Origin: JAPLJC01 sp052326585
GTDB taxonomy: Bacteria > Desulfobacterota > Desulfobaccia > Desulfobaccales > 0-14-0-80-60-11
NCBI GenBank assembly: GCA_052326585.1
Contig: JBKQLU010000044.1
Coordinates: 1 to 64,000, forward strand
DNA length: 64,000 nt
Reading direction: 5' to 3'
This document shows, piece after piece, positions 53,025 through 63,961 of the stretch (the first letter of the stretch is position 1; the number at the start of each line of letters is the position of its first letter). The notes beneath the pieces were generated by a model that saw only the letters and a program-made list of their open reading frames with translations, had not been told where the DNA came from and did not search any database. The translations under genes and the position numbers were made by a program.

Positions 53025-53747
53025 ATGAAAAAGATGGTTTTCTGTATTGGGTTCCTCGCCGCTGCACTGGCGTTGAAACTGGCCTTTGTCTCACCGGCGC
53101 ATGCGTCCAACTTGGTCTACAACGGCGACTTTGACAATATCGGCAACGTGTGGGTAAACAATACCGGGCTCGGGTCGGACGATTTGCATTACTCCAGCGC
53201 CACTAACATCCCGGGTTGGACAAATGTTCCGGGCTTTGCCAACGAGTTCTGGTTTAATGGGTCCTCGAACAGCTACTCCCTCACAGCAAGTCCTGGAAAC
53301 GGCAGCGTATATGGCGTAGACCTCACCGGACAAGCTAACAGCAAGCCCTACGGCGGTATCGAGCAGGCCATTTCGACGACACCTGGCGTTACGTACGTGC
53401 TGACCTTCGACCTTGGCGCCTCGACAGAATGGAATGGCACGGGGTTCGCCGCCGCCGCCCTCACCGCAAGCGCTACAGGCAGTATCCTGGATGCCTCGCA
53501 ACTGTCCACGCTGGTTCCGACCGCCCTCAATCAATGGCAATCGGAGTCGCTAACATTCACGGCGGACAGCAGCGCGACCACAATCGAGTTCTTAGCCGAC
53601 TCGGACTACACCTCCGAGTACACCGGGCTGGACAATGTCAGTGTTAGTCCGCAGGGAGCAGTCGTTCCCGAACCCTGCACCATGCTCCTTTTAGGCTCTG
53701 GTCTGGCTGGGCTTGCAGCACTCAGAAAGAAATTCAAGAACGCTTAA
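53025..53747 (+). CDS. DUF642-like PEP-CTERM protein
   Basis: 240 aa: signal peptide (to about HASNLV), a DUF642/choice-of-anchor-C-like beta domain (NLVYNGDFDNIG, IPGWTNV, then GGIEQAISTTPGVTYVLTFD), and a C-terminal sorting signal VPEPCTMLLLGSGLAGLAAL with basic tail RKKFK. PEP-CTERM proteins are processed by exosortase and sent to the surface or extracellular polymer matrix. It has an AGGAGGTGA-like site (GGAGGTGAC) and lies behind the c-di-GMP riboswitch, consistent with a biofilm role. Confidence 0.88.
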   Translation: MKKMVFCIGFLAAALALKLAFVSPAHASNLVYNGDFDNIGNVWVNNTGLGSDDLHYSSATNIPGWTNVPGFANEFWFNGSSNSYSLTASPGNGSVYGVDLTGQANSKPYGGIEQAISTTPGVTYVLTFDLGASTEWNGTGFAAAALTASATGSILDASQLSTLVPTALNQWQSESLTFTADSSATTIEFLADSDYTSEYTGLDNVSVSPQGAVVPEPCTMLLLGSGLAGLAALRKKFKNA

Positions 53748-53770
53748 CAGCATGTGCATAGAGTGATGTC

Positions 53771-53803
53771 TACGGGGCAGGGTCAGTTTAAGCGGCTCTG
53801 CCT
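53771..53803 (+). terminator. Terminator after the DUF642 PEP-CTERM gene
   Basis: GGGGCAGGGTCAGTTTAAGC pairs imperfectly with GGCTCTGCC, followed by TTTT. Same module as at the other PEP-CTERM 3' ends. Confidence 0.55.
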
Positions 53804-53811
53804 TTTATGCT

Positions 53812-54300
53812 TTGGTGGGTTATATAGCATCAGATGTGATCTCGGTCATCGCACTAATTTCAATTAACAGCAACTTCACCGAGGTGAATACCTTTACGAT
53901 CAACGGCACCGCCTCCCAATATGTGGTCTTCAACATCCCCGACACCGGTGGACATGGATTCAACGGCAGTATCGTCCTCACAGGCGGGATCACCGCCGAC
54001 CACGTCCTGTTCAACTTTGACGCCGGCAACTACACAACCCTGTCCGGCGGGCAAACCTTGACGATCAGCACTAACGGCAATACAATCACAGGAATATTTC
54101 TGGACCCCAACGGGAATATCAGTATTGACAACTCGGTGATCGATGGGCGCGTCATTGGAGGAGATACCCAAGACTTCCAATTTGTCTCGGGCGCAGAATT
54201 GTTCGCTCCTCCATCTACAGTTCCTCTGCCGTCCGCGGGGTTACTGTTCGGCAGTGGACTCCTGAGCCTGGTGGGACTTGGCTGGAGAAGGAAGAAATAG
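53812..54300 (+). pseudogene. 5'-truncated choice-of-anchor A-like PEP-CTERM protein
   Basis: 162 codons. It holds the second part of a choice-of-anchor A domain (FNGSIVLTGGITADHVLFNF, GNTITGIFLDPNGNISIDN, IGGDTQDFQFVSG) and a sorting tail VPLPSAGLLFGSGLLSLVGL with WRRKK. There is no signal peptide, the N-terminal half of the domain is missing, and the frame begins almost at the terminator of the preceding gene. It cannot be exported as is, so it is likely a relic. Confidence 0.7.
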
Positions 54301-54324
54301 CTACTAAGCATATTTAATTCAACG

Positions 54325-54367
54325 GCTATGCCAGGGCGGGGCCATTGATGGCCCTGCCTTTTTTGTT
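54325..54367 (+). terminator. Terminator after the truncated anchor-A gene
   Basis: GGCGGGGCCATTGATGGCCC, TGCC, TTTTTTG: GGGGCCA pairs with TGGCCC. Confidence 0.75.
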
Positions 54368-54395
54368 GCCGACTTAAAAATAAAAAAAGTTGATA

Positions 54396-54470
54396 GCTTG
54401 CCAGGAGTTGCGATTATCAATTGAGTGGGTAAAAATGTAGATATGGCTTAGATATATGGAGAGTTATTCG
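54396..54470 (+). repeat. Dispersed intergenic repeat, copy d
   Basis: GCTTGCCAGGAGTTGCGATT, ATCAATTGAGTGGGTAAAAA, TGTAGATATGGC. More diverged than copies a and c. Confidence 0.6.
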
Positions 54471-54583
54471 GCGGCGGTATCTCCAGTCAAGGCGAGGCCC
54501 CGATGCTCGGTTATTTTTAGATGATTAGATGTCCACTTTGGGTAGCAACCGTGTATATTTAAGAAATATAAGGAGATCGTCAC

Positions 54584-55471
54584 ATGATCCAACCGCGTAA
54601 GGGTGGGAAAAAGCAGAATTTCTCATCTTCCTGGTTGGCCAATGTCGTTAAAGAATTCTGCGCCACCTCTCCCGAAAACACCCTGAACCATGGTACCGGT
54701 GAACGGGCCTGGGAGGAGCCGCTGGTCGGCTTCTCTAATGGGGCCGACCCCCTCTATCTCCGCATCAAAGAGGATATCGGCCCGTTTTACCTCACTCCCA
54801 TTGAGATCTTCCGGCAAGCCTTTCCTCAGGCCCAAACTCGTCCCGAAGACCTCACCGTGGTCTGCTGGATTTTGCCGCAAACTGCGGCCACCAAGGCGGA
54901 CAATCAGCAAGAGAACACTTACCCGGCGGAGCGCTGGATCAGGACGCGGCATTTCGGCGAGATGTTCAATACAATACTACGCCGGCACGTGGTGGCGACC
55001 CTGCAAAACGCCGGATTTGGCGCGATATCGCCGGTGGATGCGCCTTTCTGGTCGCGAGAAGTATCGCCGCGTTACGGCCTCGCCTCCCGCTGGTCCATGC
55101 GGCATGCCGCACATATTTCCGGCCTGGGAACTTTTGGGCTCTGCGATGGACTTATCACTCCCCGGGGCAAGGCCGTGCGCGTCGGCTCGGTGGTGGCCAG
55201 GATTCCTATCCCGCCAACGGTCAGGCCATATACGGATCATCATGAATATTGTCTCCATTTTTCCCAAAACACTTGCAGGAAATGCATGAAGCGCTGTCCT
55301 GCCGGGGCGATTACGGAAGCCGGCCACGACAAAGACAAATGCCGGGATCATCTCCTTGAGGTGGGGGCGCACTATGGCAGGAAGGGCTTTCACTTTGAAC
55401 GCTATGGTTGTGGCCTCTGCCAAACCGGGGTGCCTTGTGAGTCCCGCATCCCGGTGAGAGAACGGGCTTAG
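54584..55471 (+). CDS. QueG-like 4Fe-4S protein (epoxyqueuosine reductase family)
   Basis: 295 aa. The C-terminal part has CRKCMKRCPAGAIT and later CGLCQTGVPC, a two-cluster ferredoxin pattern like QueG, and RWSMRHAAHISGLGTFGLCD resembles the QueG segment before the clusters. The N-terminal 150 residues are not typical QueG, and no tRNA-modification genes are near, so it may belong to a related family of corrinoid- or FeS-dependent reductases. AAGGAG ribosome site. Confidence 0.65.
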   Translation: MIQPRKGGKKQNFSSSWLANVVKEFCATSPENTLNHGTGERAWEEPLVGFSNGADPLYLRIKEDIGPFYLTPIEIFRQAFPQAQTRPEDLTVVCWILPQTAATKADNQQENTYPAERWIRTRHFGEMFNTILRRHVVATLQNAGFGAISPVDAPFWSREVSPRYGLASRWSMRHAAHISGLGTFGLCDGLITPRGKAVRVGSVVARIPIPPTVRPYTDHHEYCLHFSQNTCRKCMKRCPAGAITEAGHDKDKCRDHLLEVGAHYGRKGFHFERYGCGLCQTGVPCESRIPVRERA

Positions 55472-55674
55472 TCTGGGAGCTGGCCGACGGCGAAAGGATG
55501 GTGTCATGATTTTGGGATCAGTATAGCTATCTTCGGCGTCAGGCTTGAGATAGAAGTCGTACGGGAATCTGGTGGGCTTTTGGCCCGGTCTGGCTATTGG
55601 TCTTGGCTGGTTTCTTGAACACTTCAGGAGCTGTCTTCCTTGTTGATTCCTTATGCAGATAAGATTGCAGCTCC

Positions 55675-55702
55675 TTGACATCTAATGGATAGTGATTATT
55701 AA
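55675..55702 (+). promoter_or_regulatory. perR-katG promoter
   Basis: TTGACA (55675-55680), 16-base spacer, TATTAA (55697-55702). A TAAT...ATTA dyad (55683-55698) overlaps the spacer and could be a Fur/PerR-type operator for autoregulation. Confidence 0.7.
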
Positions 55703-55730
55703 TACAAAAAAAGTATCCGGAAGGATTTTT

Positions 55731-56183
55731 TTGGCTGATCCTCAAAAGCGTCTGGAGCAAATGATCAGGATGCTGAGGGAGAAAGGGGGCCGAATTACCC
55801 CTCAGCGGCTGGCTATGCTCCGGATTCTAGCCAAGAGCGAAGGACATCCCAATGCAGAGCAGATTTACGAACAGATGAAAGCCAATTTTCCCACCACCAG
55901 CCTGGCCACCATCTATAAGACTTTGACCCTGCTAAAGGGTCTGGGCGAGGTATTGGAGCTTAATTTTGCTAGCATAGGCAGCCATTACGATGGCAATAAA
56001 CCCTACCCACACCCCCATGTCATTTGCACCATATGCGGCCAGATCCTGGATCCAGAGTTCGAGGCCGTGGCTGGTATTTCTCAAGAAATAGCCCGGCAGA
56101 CCGGCTATCAGATCACCCATCAGCAATTGAACTTTTTTGGCCTTTGCCTTAAGTGTCAGAAGGAAGGGCAATCGCCTGAATAA
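55731..56183 (+). CDS. perR: Fur-family peroxide-responsive regulator (PerR-like)
   Basis: Fur-type winged helix (GGRITPQRLAMLRILAKSEG, HPNAEQIYEQM, TSLATIYKTLTLL) followed by the metal domain with HPHVICTICG and GLCLKCQ, the CxxC pairs of the structural zinc site. The open frame extends to a GTG at 55692, but that lies upstream of the -10 box, so the TTG at 55731 behind GGAAGG is preferred (150 aa). It is followed after 13 bases by katG, a classical PerR target. Confidence 0.88.
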   Translation: MADPQKRLEQMIRMLREKGGRITPQRLAMLRILAKSEGHPNAEQIYEQMKANFPTTSLATIYKTLTLLKGLGEVLELNFASIGSHYDGNKPYPHPHVICTICGQILDPEFEAVAGISQEIARQTGYQITHQQLNFFGLCLKCQKEGQSPE

Positions 56184-56196
56184 GGAGGGTTTTACC

Positions 56197-58380
<2,184 letters not shown>

Positions 58381-58552
58381 TCGTGGCATAAACGTCTTCG
58401 AGGGCTTCTGAAGCGTATTCTAAACTGCAAATCGGATGATCAGAAAGCGATAACCCCCACGAGCTGACGGATGTTTTCAACGATCAACGGAGGCTATAGC
58501 AACATATGAAGATGGTGTTTCAATATAGTCCCTCGCTGGCTCGCCCCTGTAA

Positions 58553-58729
58553 ATGCTGGCGGGCCAGGAGGGGCTTACCCTGTTAAAAATAGATTACTAT
58601 TATGTTGGCAAATGGGAGGTGAACGTCTCATCCGCGCCCCTATCATCCGTGCCCCGACCGGGTAGCGCGACGCTTCTATTTAGCGGCCTCCTGGGCCTGG
58701 CTGGTTGGAGGAGGTTCAGGAAGAGTTAA
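58553..58729 (+). pseudogene. 3' remnant of a PEP-CTERM protein gene (58 codons)
   Basis: The last 26 codons read VPRPGSATLLFSGLLGLAGW plus RRFRKS, a PEP-CTERM-like sorting tail with RPG in place of PEP. The upstream 32 codons have no domain or signal peptide and no ribosome site is evident. The terminator module follows. Confidence 0.7.
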
Positions 58730-58759
58730 TCAGCCATTCCATTTCACGGACAAACCAAG

Positions 58760-58790
58760 GCAGTGTCAGTCATGGCTCTGCCTTTTTTAT
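58760..58790 (+). terminator. Terminator after the third PEP-CTERM remnant
   Basis: GGCAGTGTCAGTCATGGCTC, TGCC, TTTTTTATGG, the same layout as at 52449 and 54325. Confidence 0.6.
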
Positions 58791-58810
58791 GGCCGCGTAA
58801 AAATGGTAAG

Positions 58811-58850
58811 TAACTTGCCAGGATCAGCAATTATCAGTGGGAGGAAACGA
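58811..58850 (+). repeat. Dispersed intergenic repeat, copy e (short)
   Basis: AACTTGCCAGGATCAGCAAT, TATCAGTGGGAGGAAACG. The second half of the element is missing. Confidence 0.6.
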
Positions 58851-59306
58851 CGGGGTTTGAGCCGTTCTTCCTTCCTTACACGAGCAGCCCAAGCAGCTAT
58901 GGAGCAGGAAAGCCGCAATTCCGCAACATAAGCTATGGCATAGACCCGAATAGCAACGAACCTATGGCGGCCTTTAAGCATCCCCAACTGGAATTGTATT
59001 GTCTCCTGGGGGTAATTCTCGAATAGGTCAGACCCATTATCATCGGACATTGCCTTAGGCCAGCGCTAAGTCTCCCTTATGGCAAGTTAGTCGCTACTCT
59101 CGAATACCACACGCCACGTAGAGATCATTTGGCTGATAACCAGCCACCAGGCCCGGAGGTGGTAGGCCCATGTAGCCCCGGCTTTTCCTCTGGCTCACCA
59201 TGACCGGGCGGTGCCGGTCCGGGGTCCTTAAGCTCCAGGTGAGGTATCCAGAGACTGAGGAGTAGATATGCCAAAATTTTTGAAAAAATTATTCCCGGCT
59301 GGTCGG
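58851..59306. other. Gene-free region with an orphan PEP-CTERM leader
   Basis: No gene supported. At 59228-59302 the sequence (TTAAGCTCCAGGTGAGGTAT, CCAAAATTTTTGAAAAAATT, CCCGGCT) matches the stretch before the DUF642 gene (52929-53011), that is the leader between riboswitch and ribosome site, but here no PEP-CTERM gene follows. Confidence 0.6.
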
Positions 59307-59337
59307 TTGACAAATTCCTTGAAATTTGTGCTATTAT
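59307..59337 (+). promoter_or_regulatory. Promoter of the sugar-acid operon
   Basis: TTGACA (59307-59312) and TATTAT (59332-59337) with a long, 19-base spacer. AAATTTGTGCTATTATGCC, TTCCACGAGGCAATTTGGCT around the start site resembles the stretch at 45136-45176. Confidence 0.5.
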
Positions 59338-59446
59338 GCCTTCCACGAGGCAATTTGGCTACAAAAGCGGAAGCTTGCTGAAGTTAACCTCGGTGAAAAG
59401 GGTCTTTAAGATCACTTTTCGACGGTGGCGGTCAGAAGAGCAAATT

Positions 59447-60841
59447 ATGGTCCAGCGCTGTTTGATCGTTGCTGATGACCTGACCGGCGGGGCGGACACA
59501 GGGGTCCAATTCTCCCAAAGAGGTCCCCGAACATTTTTTCTAATATCTGCAAACCTCACCAATCTCGATTTCCCCAAATACAGCCACAGTGACATCCTGG
59601 TCGTCAACACCGGTTCAAGAGGCCTGCGGCCCGGGAAGGCCTTCTCGGCTGTGGCGTCCGTCATGAGCACTTACGACAAGGCACTCTTCCCCATCATCTA
59701 CAAGAAGATAGATTCGACCCTCAGAGGAAACATCGGGTATGAAATCGACGCCATACTGGAGAAAACGGGAATTCCAATGGCCTTCGTTGCTCCATCCCTG
59801 CCCGAGCAGAACCGGACCCTGGTCGGGGGCATCATGATGGTCGCCGGAAAGCCCGTCGCCTTGACGGAAATGGCCTGTGATGCTGTTTCTCCTGTCAGGG
59901 AGTCCCATATTTGCACGCTGATCCAGCGGCAATCCCGCCATCGCGTGGCCTTGATCGAACTCACCCAGGTGGCATCGGGTTGCAGACAGCTTAAGCAAGC
60001 CGTGCTGAAAGAAAAGAAAAAGGGGGCTCAGATCATCATCTTCGATGCAACCAGGCGCGCTGACCTGGCCCATGTTGCTGAAGTGGCCTTCAATTTGGAC
60101 AGGGTTCCCTTGCTCGTCGGTTCTGCCGGGCTGGGCGAGGAAGTGGCAAAGCAGATATGCTCGTCAGCCCAGGGCGGCTTCTTGCCATCTTGTGCGCCGG
60201 CAAAAGGGCCTTTCAGCCATTTTTTCATCATCAGCGGCAGCGCCTCCAGCGTCACTCACCAGCAACTGGAAGAGCTCGAAAAGAGCCTGGGGATCAGGTC
60301 CTTCGAGTTGGATCGATCCATTCTTTTGAGTGATAACTACAAAAGAGAAGAATACCAGAAGGACCTCTGCGGCCAGATAGCAGAGACACTCAGGCAAGGC
60401 CACGCTATCCTCAAGGTCTATTGCGGCGGGATTTCTGCAAGCGGTCCCCTTCGTCCTCCCATTCACGTCCGCATTACCCGTTTGTTGGGTTCCATTGCGT
60501 CGGCGGTGCTCCAACAATTTGCGGAAACCCTCAACGTGGATGGGCTGGCAGTGGTTTTGACCGGTGGCGAAACCGCGCTAAGCGTCCTGAATTCCCTTGG
60601 GGTCAAAGGGGTTGAAATCGATCGTGAACTAATAGGCGGGGTCGTGATAAGCAGAGTGCAGGATGGGATGATGGCAGGCCTTGCCGTGATTACCAAAGCC
60701 GGGGCCTTTGGAGCGAAGGACACACTGGAAAAAATCATAGAGATTGTCGGGACCGGACCTCACCGAGGGAATGCTTCGGGAGAAATGAGTAGTGAGGGGG
60801 TCTCCCGCACAATCGTAACGCCAGGGAGGATCGTTCTATGA
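59447..60841 (+). CDS. Four-carbon acid sugar kinase family protein (DUF1537, OtnK/DtnK type)
   Basis: 464 aa from the ATG at 59447 (MVQRCLIVADDLTGGADTGV), which fits the family N terminus; the upstream codons of the open frame overlap the promoter. Features: VADDLTGGADTGVQF, KKIDSTLRGNIGYE, FIISGSASSVTHQQL and VLTGGETA near the C terminus. Such ATP-dependent kinases phosphorylate threonate, erythronate or similar acids. It overlaps the LarA gene by four bases (ATGA), so the two act in one pathway. Confidence 0.88.
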   Translation: MVQRCLIVADDLTGGADTGVQFSQRGPRTFFLISANLTNLDFPKYSHSDILVVNTGSRGLRPGKAFSAVASVMSTYDKALFPIIYKKIDSTLRGNIGYEIDAILEKTGIPMAFVAPSLPEQNRTLVGGIMMVAGKPVALTEMACDAVSPVRESHICTLIQRQSRHRVALIELTQVASGCRQLKQAVLKEKKKGAQIIIFDATRRADLAHVAEVAFNLDRVPLLVGSAGLGEEVAKQICSSAQGGFLPSCAPAKGPFSHFFIISGSASSVTHQQLEELEKSLGIRSFELDRSILLSDNYKREEYQKDLCGQIAETLRQGHAILKVYCGGISASGPLRPPIHVRITRLLGSIASAVLQQFAETLNVDGLAVVLTGGETALSVLNSLGVKGVEIDRELIGGVVISRVQDGMMAGLAVITKAGAFGAKDTLEKIIEIVGTGPHRGNASGEMSSEGVSRTIVTPGRIVL

Positions 60842-62112
60842 CGCACCAGCACATCTTACTTCCGTACGGGAAAAAAACGGTCAAAGTGGCCATCCCCTCG
60901 GATAATCTGCTGGGAGTCTATTCCCCAAAGGACATTCCGGCCGTTGCGGACGTGAAGGGTGAAATCGTGCGGGCGCTGGCCCAGCCGATCCAATCCGATT
61001 CATTGCGGGAGCTCGTCGCGGGGAAGAGAAAGGTGGTGATCGTAGCTGATGACAATACCCGATGCACGCCCGCGGATATCATCACGCCCCTTCTCCTGGA
61101 CGAGTTCAATGCAGCAGGCGTCCCAGACGCCAATATTTCGATCGTCATCGCTCTCGGAACCCATCGGTTCATGACCGCGGAGGAGATTGTCCAAAAGTTC
61201 GGCAAGGAGGCCGTAAGCCGGGTGGCCATTAAGAATCACCCCTTTAGAGACCCCGGGGCCCATGTCGACGTTGGCACAACCGAAAACGGAGGAAGAATCC
61301 AGGTCAATCGGGAAGTCTTTGAAGCTGACTTCAAAATTGGCATTGGCAGCATCGTACCGCATCATATCTGTGGCTTTTCAGGCGGAGCCAAAATCATCCA
61401 GCCAGGGGTCTCCGGCGAATCAACCACTGCCTATACGCACCTGCTCTCCGTCCGCGCCCCGCGTTCCTATCTGGGCATTCTGGACAATCCCGTGCGCACG
61501 GAGATGGACGCTATTGCCCGCAGAGTAGGTCTCCACACCATACTGAACACGGTTCTGAACCGCCATGGACAGGTGGTCGGGGCCTTTTTCGGCGATGTGG
61601 AAGCAGCCTTTCGCGCCGGCGTCAAGCAGGCCTTGGCAATCTACGCGGTTGAGCTTCCTCAAGAAGCCGACGTGGTTCTTGCCAGCTCTTATCCTTGCGA
61701 CCTCGATTTCTGGCAGGCGCACAAGACCCAGTATCCATCGGACCTGGCGGTCAAAGCGGGGGGCATCGTCATCATTCTCACCCCCTGTCAGGAAGGCATC
61801 TCTCAGATTCACCGCGACATCCTCGATATCACCTGTCATTCCTCGACTCGGCTCCGAGACCTGGTTGCCTCCGGGCAGCTTGGCGATGAAGTGGCGGCGG
61901 CACTGGCAATCGCCTGGGCTCAGGTGAAAGAGCGCGAAGAGGTATTTTTCGTCTCGGATGGCATCTCAGCCTTGGAAGCGGGCAAACTGGGATTCACACC
62001 CTTTGCGGACGTCCAATTGGCAGTCGATGAAGCACTGAAACGTATGGGGCCTGATGCCAAGGTGGCGGTCCTGACACATGCGCCGGATATGTTGCCAGTA
62101 ATCAGACCCTAA
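60838..62112 (+). CDS. LarA-family nickel-pincer racemase/epimerase
   Basis: 424 aa. All key LarA positions are visible, shifted by at most one from Lactiplantibacillus numbering: Asp72 and Arg75 (VADDNTRCTP), His109 (GTHR), His175 (PHHICGF), Lys185 (SGGAKIIQPG), which would bind the pincer cofactor, and His201 (AYTHLL). It should racemise a 2-hydroxy acid using the nickel-pincer nucleotide. The larB, larC, larE genes are not in the window. With the DUF1537 kinase and the MFS carrier it probably handles a sugar-derived acid. Confidence 0.9.
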   Translation: MTHQHILLPYGKKTVKVAIPSDNLLGVYSPKDIPAVADVKGEIVRALAQPIQSDSLRELVAGKRKVVIVADDNTRCTPADIITPLLLDEFNAAGVPDANISIVIALGTHRFMTAEEIVQKFGKEAVSRVAIKNHPFRDPGAHVDVGTTENGGRIQVNREVFEADFKIGIGSIVPHHICGFSGGAKIIQPGVSGESTTAYTHLLSVRAPRSYLGILDNPVRTEMDAIARRVGLHTILNTVLNRHGQVVGAFFGDVEAAFRAGVKQALAIYAVELPQEADVVLASSYPCDLDFWQAHKTQYPSDLAVKAGGIVIILTPCQEGISQIHRDILDITCHSSTRLRDLVASGQLGDEVAAALAIAWAQVKEREEVFFVSDGISALEAGKLGFTPFADVQLAVDEALKRMGPDAKVAVLTHAPDMLPVIRP

Positions 62113-62203
62113 ACGGGGGTGCTGAAGCACTCTGTAGAACTGCACAACTCATGGCTGTTCAGACAAGACCTGCAGCGAATAAACACTAAAGGGAGGTCGT
62201 AAA

Positions 62204-63523
62204 ATGGCGACTACAACATTTTCCGAAGAAAAATTAATCCGCCGGGTACAGTGGAAAATAGTGCCTTATGTTATGGTTCTTTATATCATTTGCATTCTGG
62301 ACCGTGTGAATGTAGGATTTGCGGCTTTGCAGATGAACAAGGCACTTGGCATTGCTGCCACTGTGTTTGGTTTGAGCGCAGGTATTTTTTTCATCGGCTA
62401 TTTCCTTTTCGAGGTTCCAAGTAATGTCATTCTGCACAAGGTTGGCGCCAAGAAATGGATCTCAAGAATTCTATTGAGCTGGGGCGTAGTTGCAATCCTC
62501 ACAGGTTTCGTTAACTCAGCACTCCAGCTCATCATTCTCAGATTTCTGCTTGGATTTGCTGAAGCCGGGTTTTATCCCGGTATCATTCTTTATTTGACAT
62601 TTTGGTTTCCGTCCAAGCACCTGGGTAAAACAGTGTCCTATCTGGTTGTCGGCATGGCTTTGGGCAACATTATTGCAGGACCAATTTCCGGCTGGATCAT
62701 GGATCATGTGCACTGGCTTGGTATCGACGGCTGGCGCTGGCTGTTCATAATCGAAGGCATACCCGCCATACTGTTTGGCATTGTTAATATTTTTGTCATG
62801 GTTGATCGGCCGGAACAGGCCAAATTTATGACCGAAGAAGAAAAAAGCTGGCTGGTGACTCAACTGAAACGAGAGCATGAAGCAAAAAAGGATAGACTGC
62901 AAATCTCCAAATGGGCTGTATTCGGACATGGTCGTATTTGGCATCTAGCGTTCTGTTATGTTTGTTATTGCATGGCACTGTATGGACTGGGATTTTGGAT
63001 GCCTCAAATTCTTAAGTCACTTTCCAAGCTCCTGACTAATACGCAGATTGGGCTCATTTCCACAGTACCTTACATTTGTGCTGTTATTGTTATGTTGTTG
63101 GTAGCAAGACACTCTGACAAGACGTTGGAACGACGCTATCACGTCGCCGCTTCACTTGCACTGCCATTCTTCGGTTACATCGGCCTTAATATGACGGGCA
63201 ACCTCTGGTTATCCCTGTTTTTTATTTGTCTAATCGCGATAGGAGTCTATTCATTCGTAGGAACTTTCTGGACATTGCCTGCTCTCTTCTTAACAGAAGC
63301 ATCGGCGGCAGTGGGCATAGGCATCATCAATTCCACCGGTAATCTAGGCGGCTTTATCGGACCCTATGCTGTGGGCTTTATCAAGGACCTTACCGGCGGT
63401 TCGACCGCAGGCGGAATGTATTTCCTGGCAATTTTTGCCATACTTGGTGCTGTCGCAGTGTTACTCATACCGGCAAAAGAAGCTGACACCAGATCTCTAA
63501 TAGCTGCAGCCAAGGGTGACTGA
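62204..63523 (+). CDS. MFS transporter, anion:cation symporter (ACS) type
   Basis: 439 aa with 12 hydrophobic segments and the ACS-family patterns RRVQWKIVPYVMVLYIICIL, DRVNVGFAALQMNKALG and FLLGFAEAGFYPGIILYLTF. Members import tartrate, glucarate, galactonate and related acids, which suits the kinase and racemase genes upstream (91-base gap). Good GGGAGG ribosome site. Confidence 0.9.
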   Translation: MATTTFSEEKLIRRVQWKIVPYVMVLYIICILDRVNVGFAALQMNKALGIAATVFGLSAGIFFIGYFLFEVPSNVILHKVGAKKWISRILLSWGVVAILTGFVNSALQLIILRFLLGFAEAGFYPGIILYLTFWFPSKHLGKTVSYLVVGMALGNIIAGPISGWIMDHVHWLGIDGWRWLFIIEGIPAILFGIVNIFVMVDRPEQAKFMTEEEKSWLVTQLKREHEAKKDRLQISKWAVFGHGRIWHLAFCYVCYCMALYGLGFWMPQILKSLSKLLTNTQIGLISTVPYICAVIVMLLVARHSDKTLERRYHVAASLALPFFGYIGLNMTGNLWLSLFFICLIAIGVYSFVGTFWTLPALFLTEASAAVGIGIINSTGNLGGFIGPYAVGFIKDLTGGSTAGGMYFLAIFAILGAVAVLLIPAKEADTRSLIAAAKGD

Positions 63524-63571
63524 GCCACTGCCTGGGCAGCATTTGGCGAGCACCAGGAAAGCACCCCACCC

Positions 63572-63864
63572 AGGGTTGATAAACGAAATGGCCTGACCGC
63601 GATCTGGCGGCGGGCGGCCCGGGTCCGCGAGGTCAACAGCCTCACCTGGGAAGAGGTAGATTTCCAGCGCCGGCAGGTGCGCCTCTGGACCCGTAAGAAA
63701 CGGGGCGGACCTAAGACTCCGCGCTTGGTCCCATGAATGACCGGACCTTCCAGGCTCTAAAGCCGGCTCAATGGCGCCGGCAGCCTGGTTCGCCTTACGT
63801 CTTCCCATGCCGCCGCGGACTATCCCAGCAGCACTTCTCGCAGCATATAATCGAGGCCGGCTAA
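63572..63864 (+). pseudogene. Decayed tyrosine recombinase (integrase) fragment
   Basis: First frame (to TGA at 63734-63736): ARVREVNSLTWEEVDFQ with the Arg-box ([AT]xxR.xE....L.W..V) of tyrosine recombinases, then LWTRKKRGGPKTPRLVP. The match continues in another frame as MNDRTFQALKP and SPYVFPCRRG to 63864, so one frameshift separates the parts. The catalytic His-x-x-Arg and Tyr regions are absent. Confidence 0.75.
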
Positions 63865-63961
63865 GAGACTTACGCCAAGGCTCCCCGAGTTTCATGGCAT
63901 CTGAGACGAAAAATATGGGGCCTGGAGGAGGATTAAATTTTAACACCATAATATCTTCAAT

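Noticed and set aside
55539..55681. Minus-strand frames reading KELQSYLHKE and FPYDFYLKPDAEDSYTD
   Set aside because: The peptide pieces look protein-like and would join through a frameshift, but I cannot place them in a family; too short to annotate.
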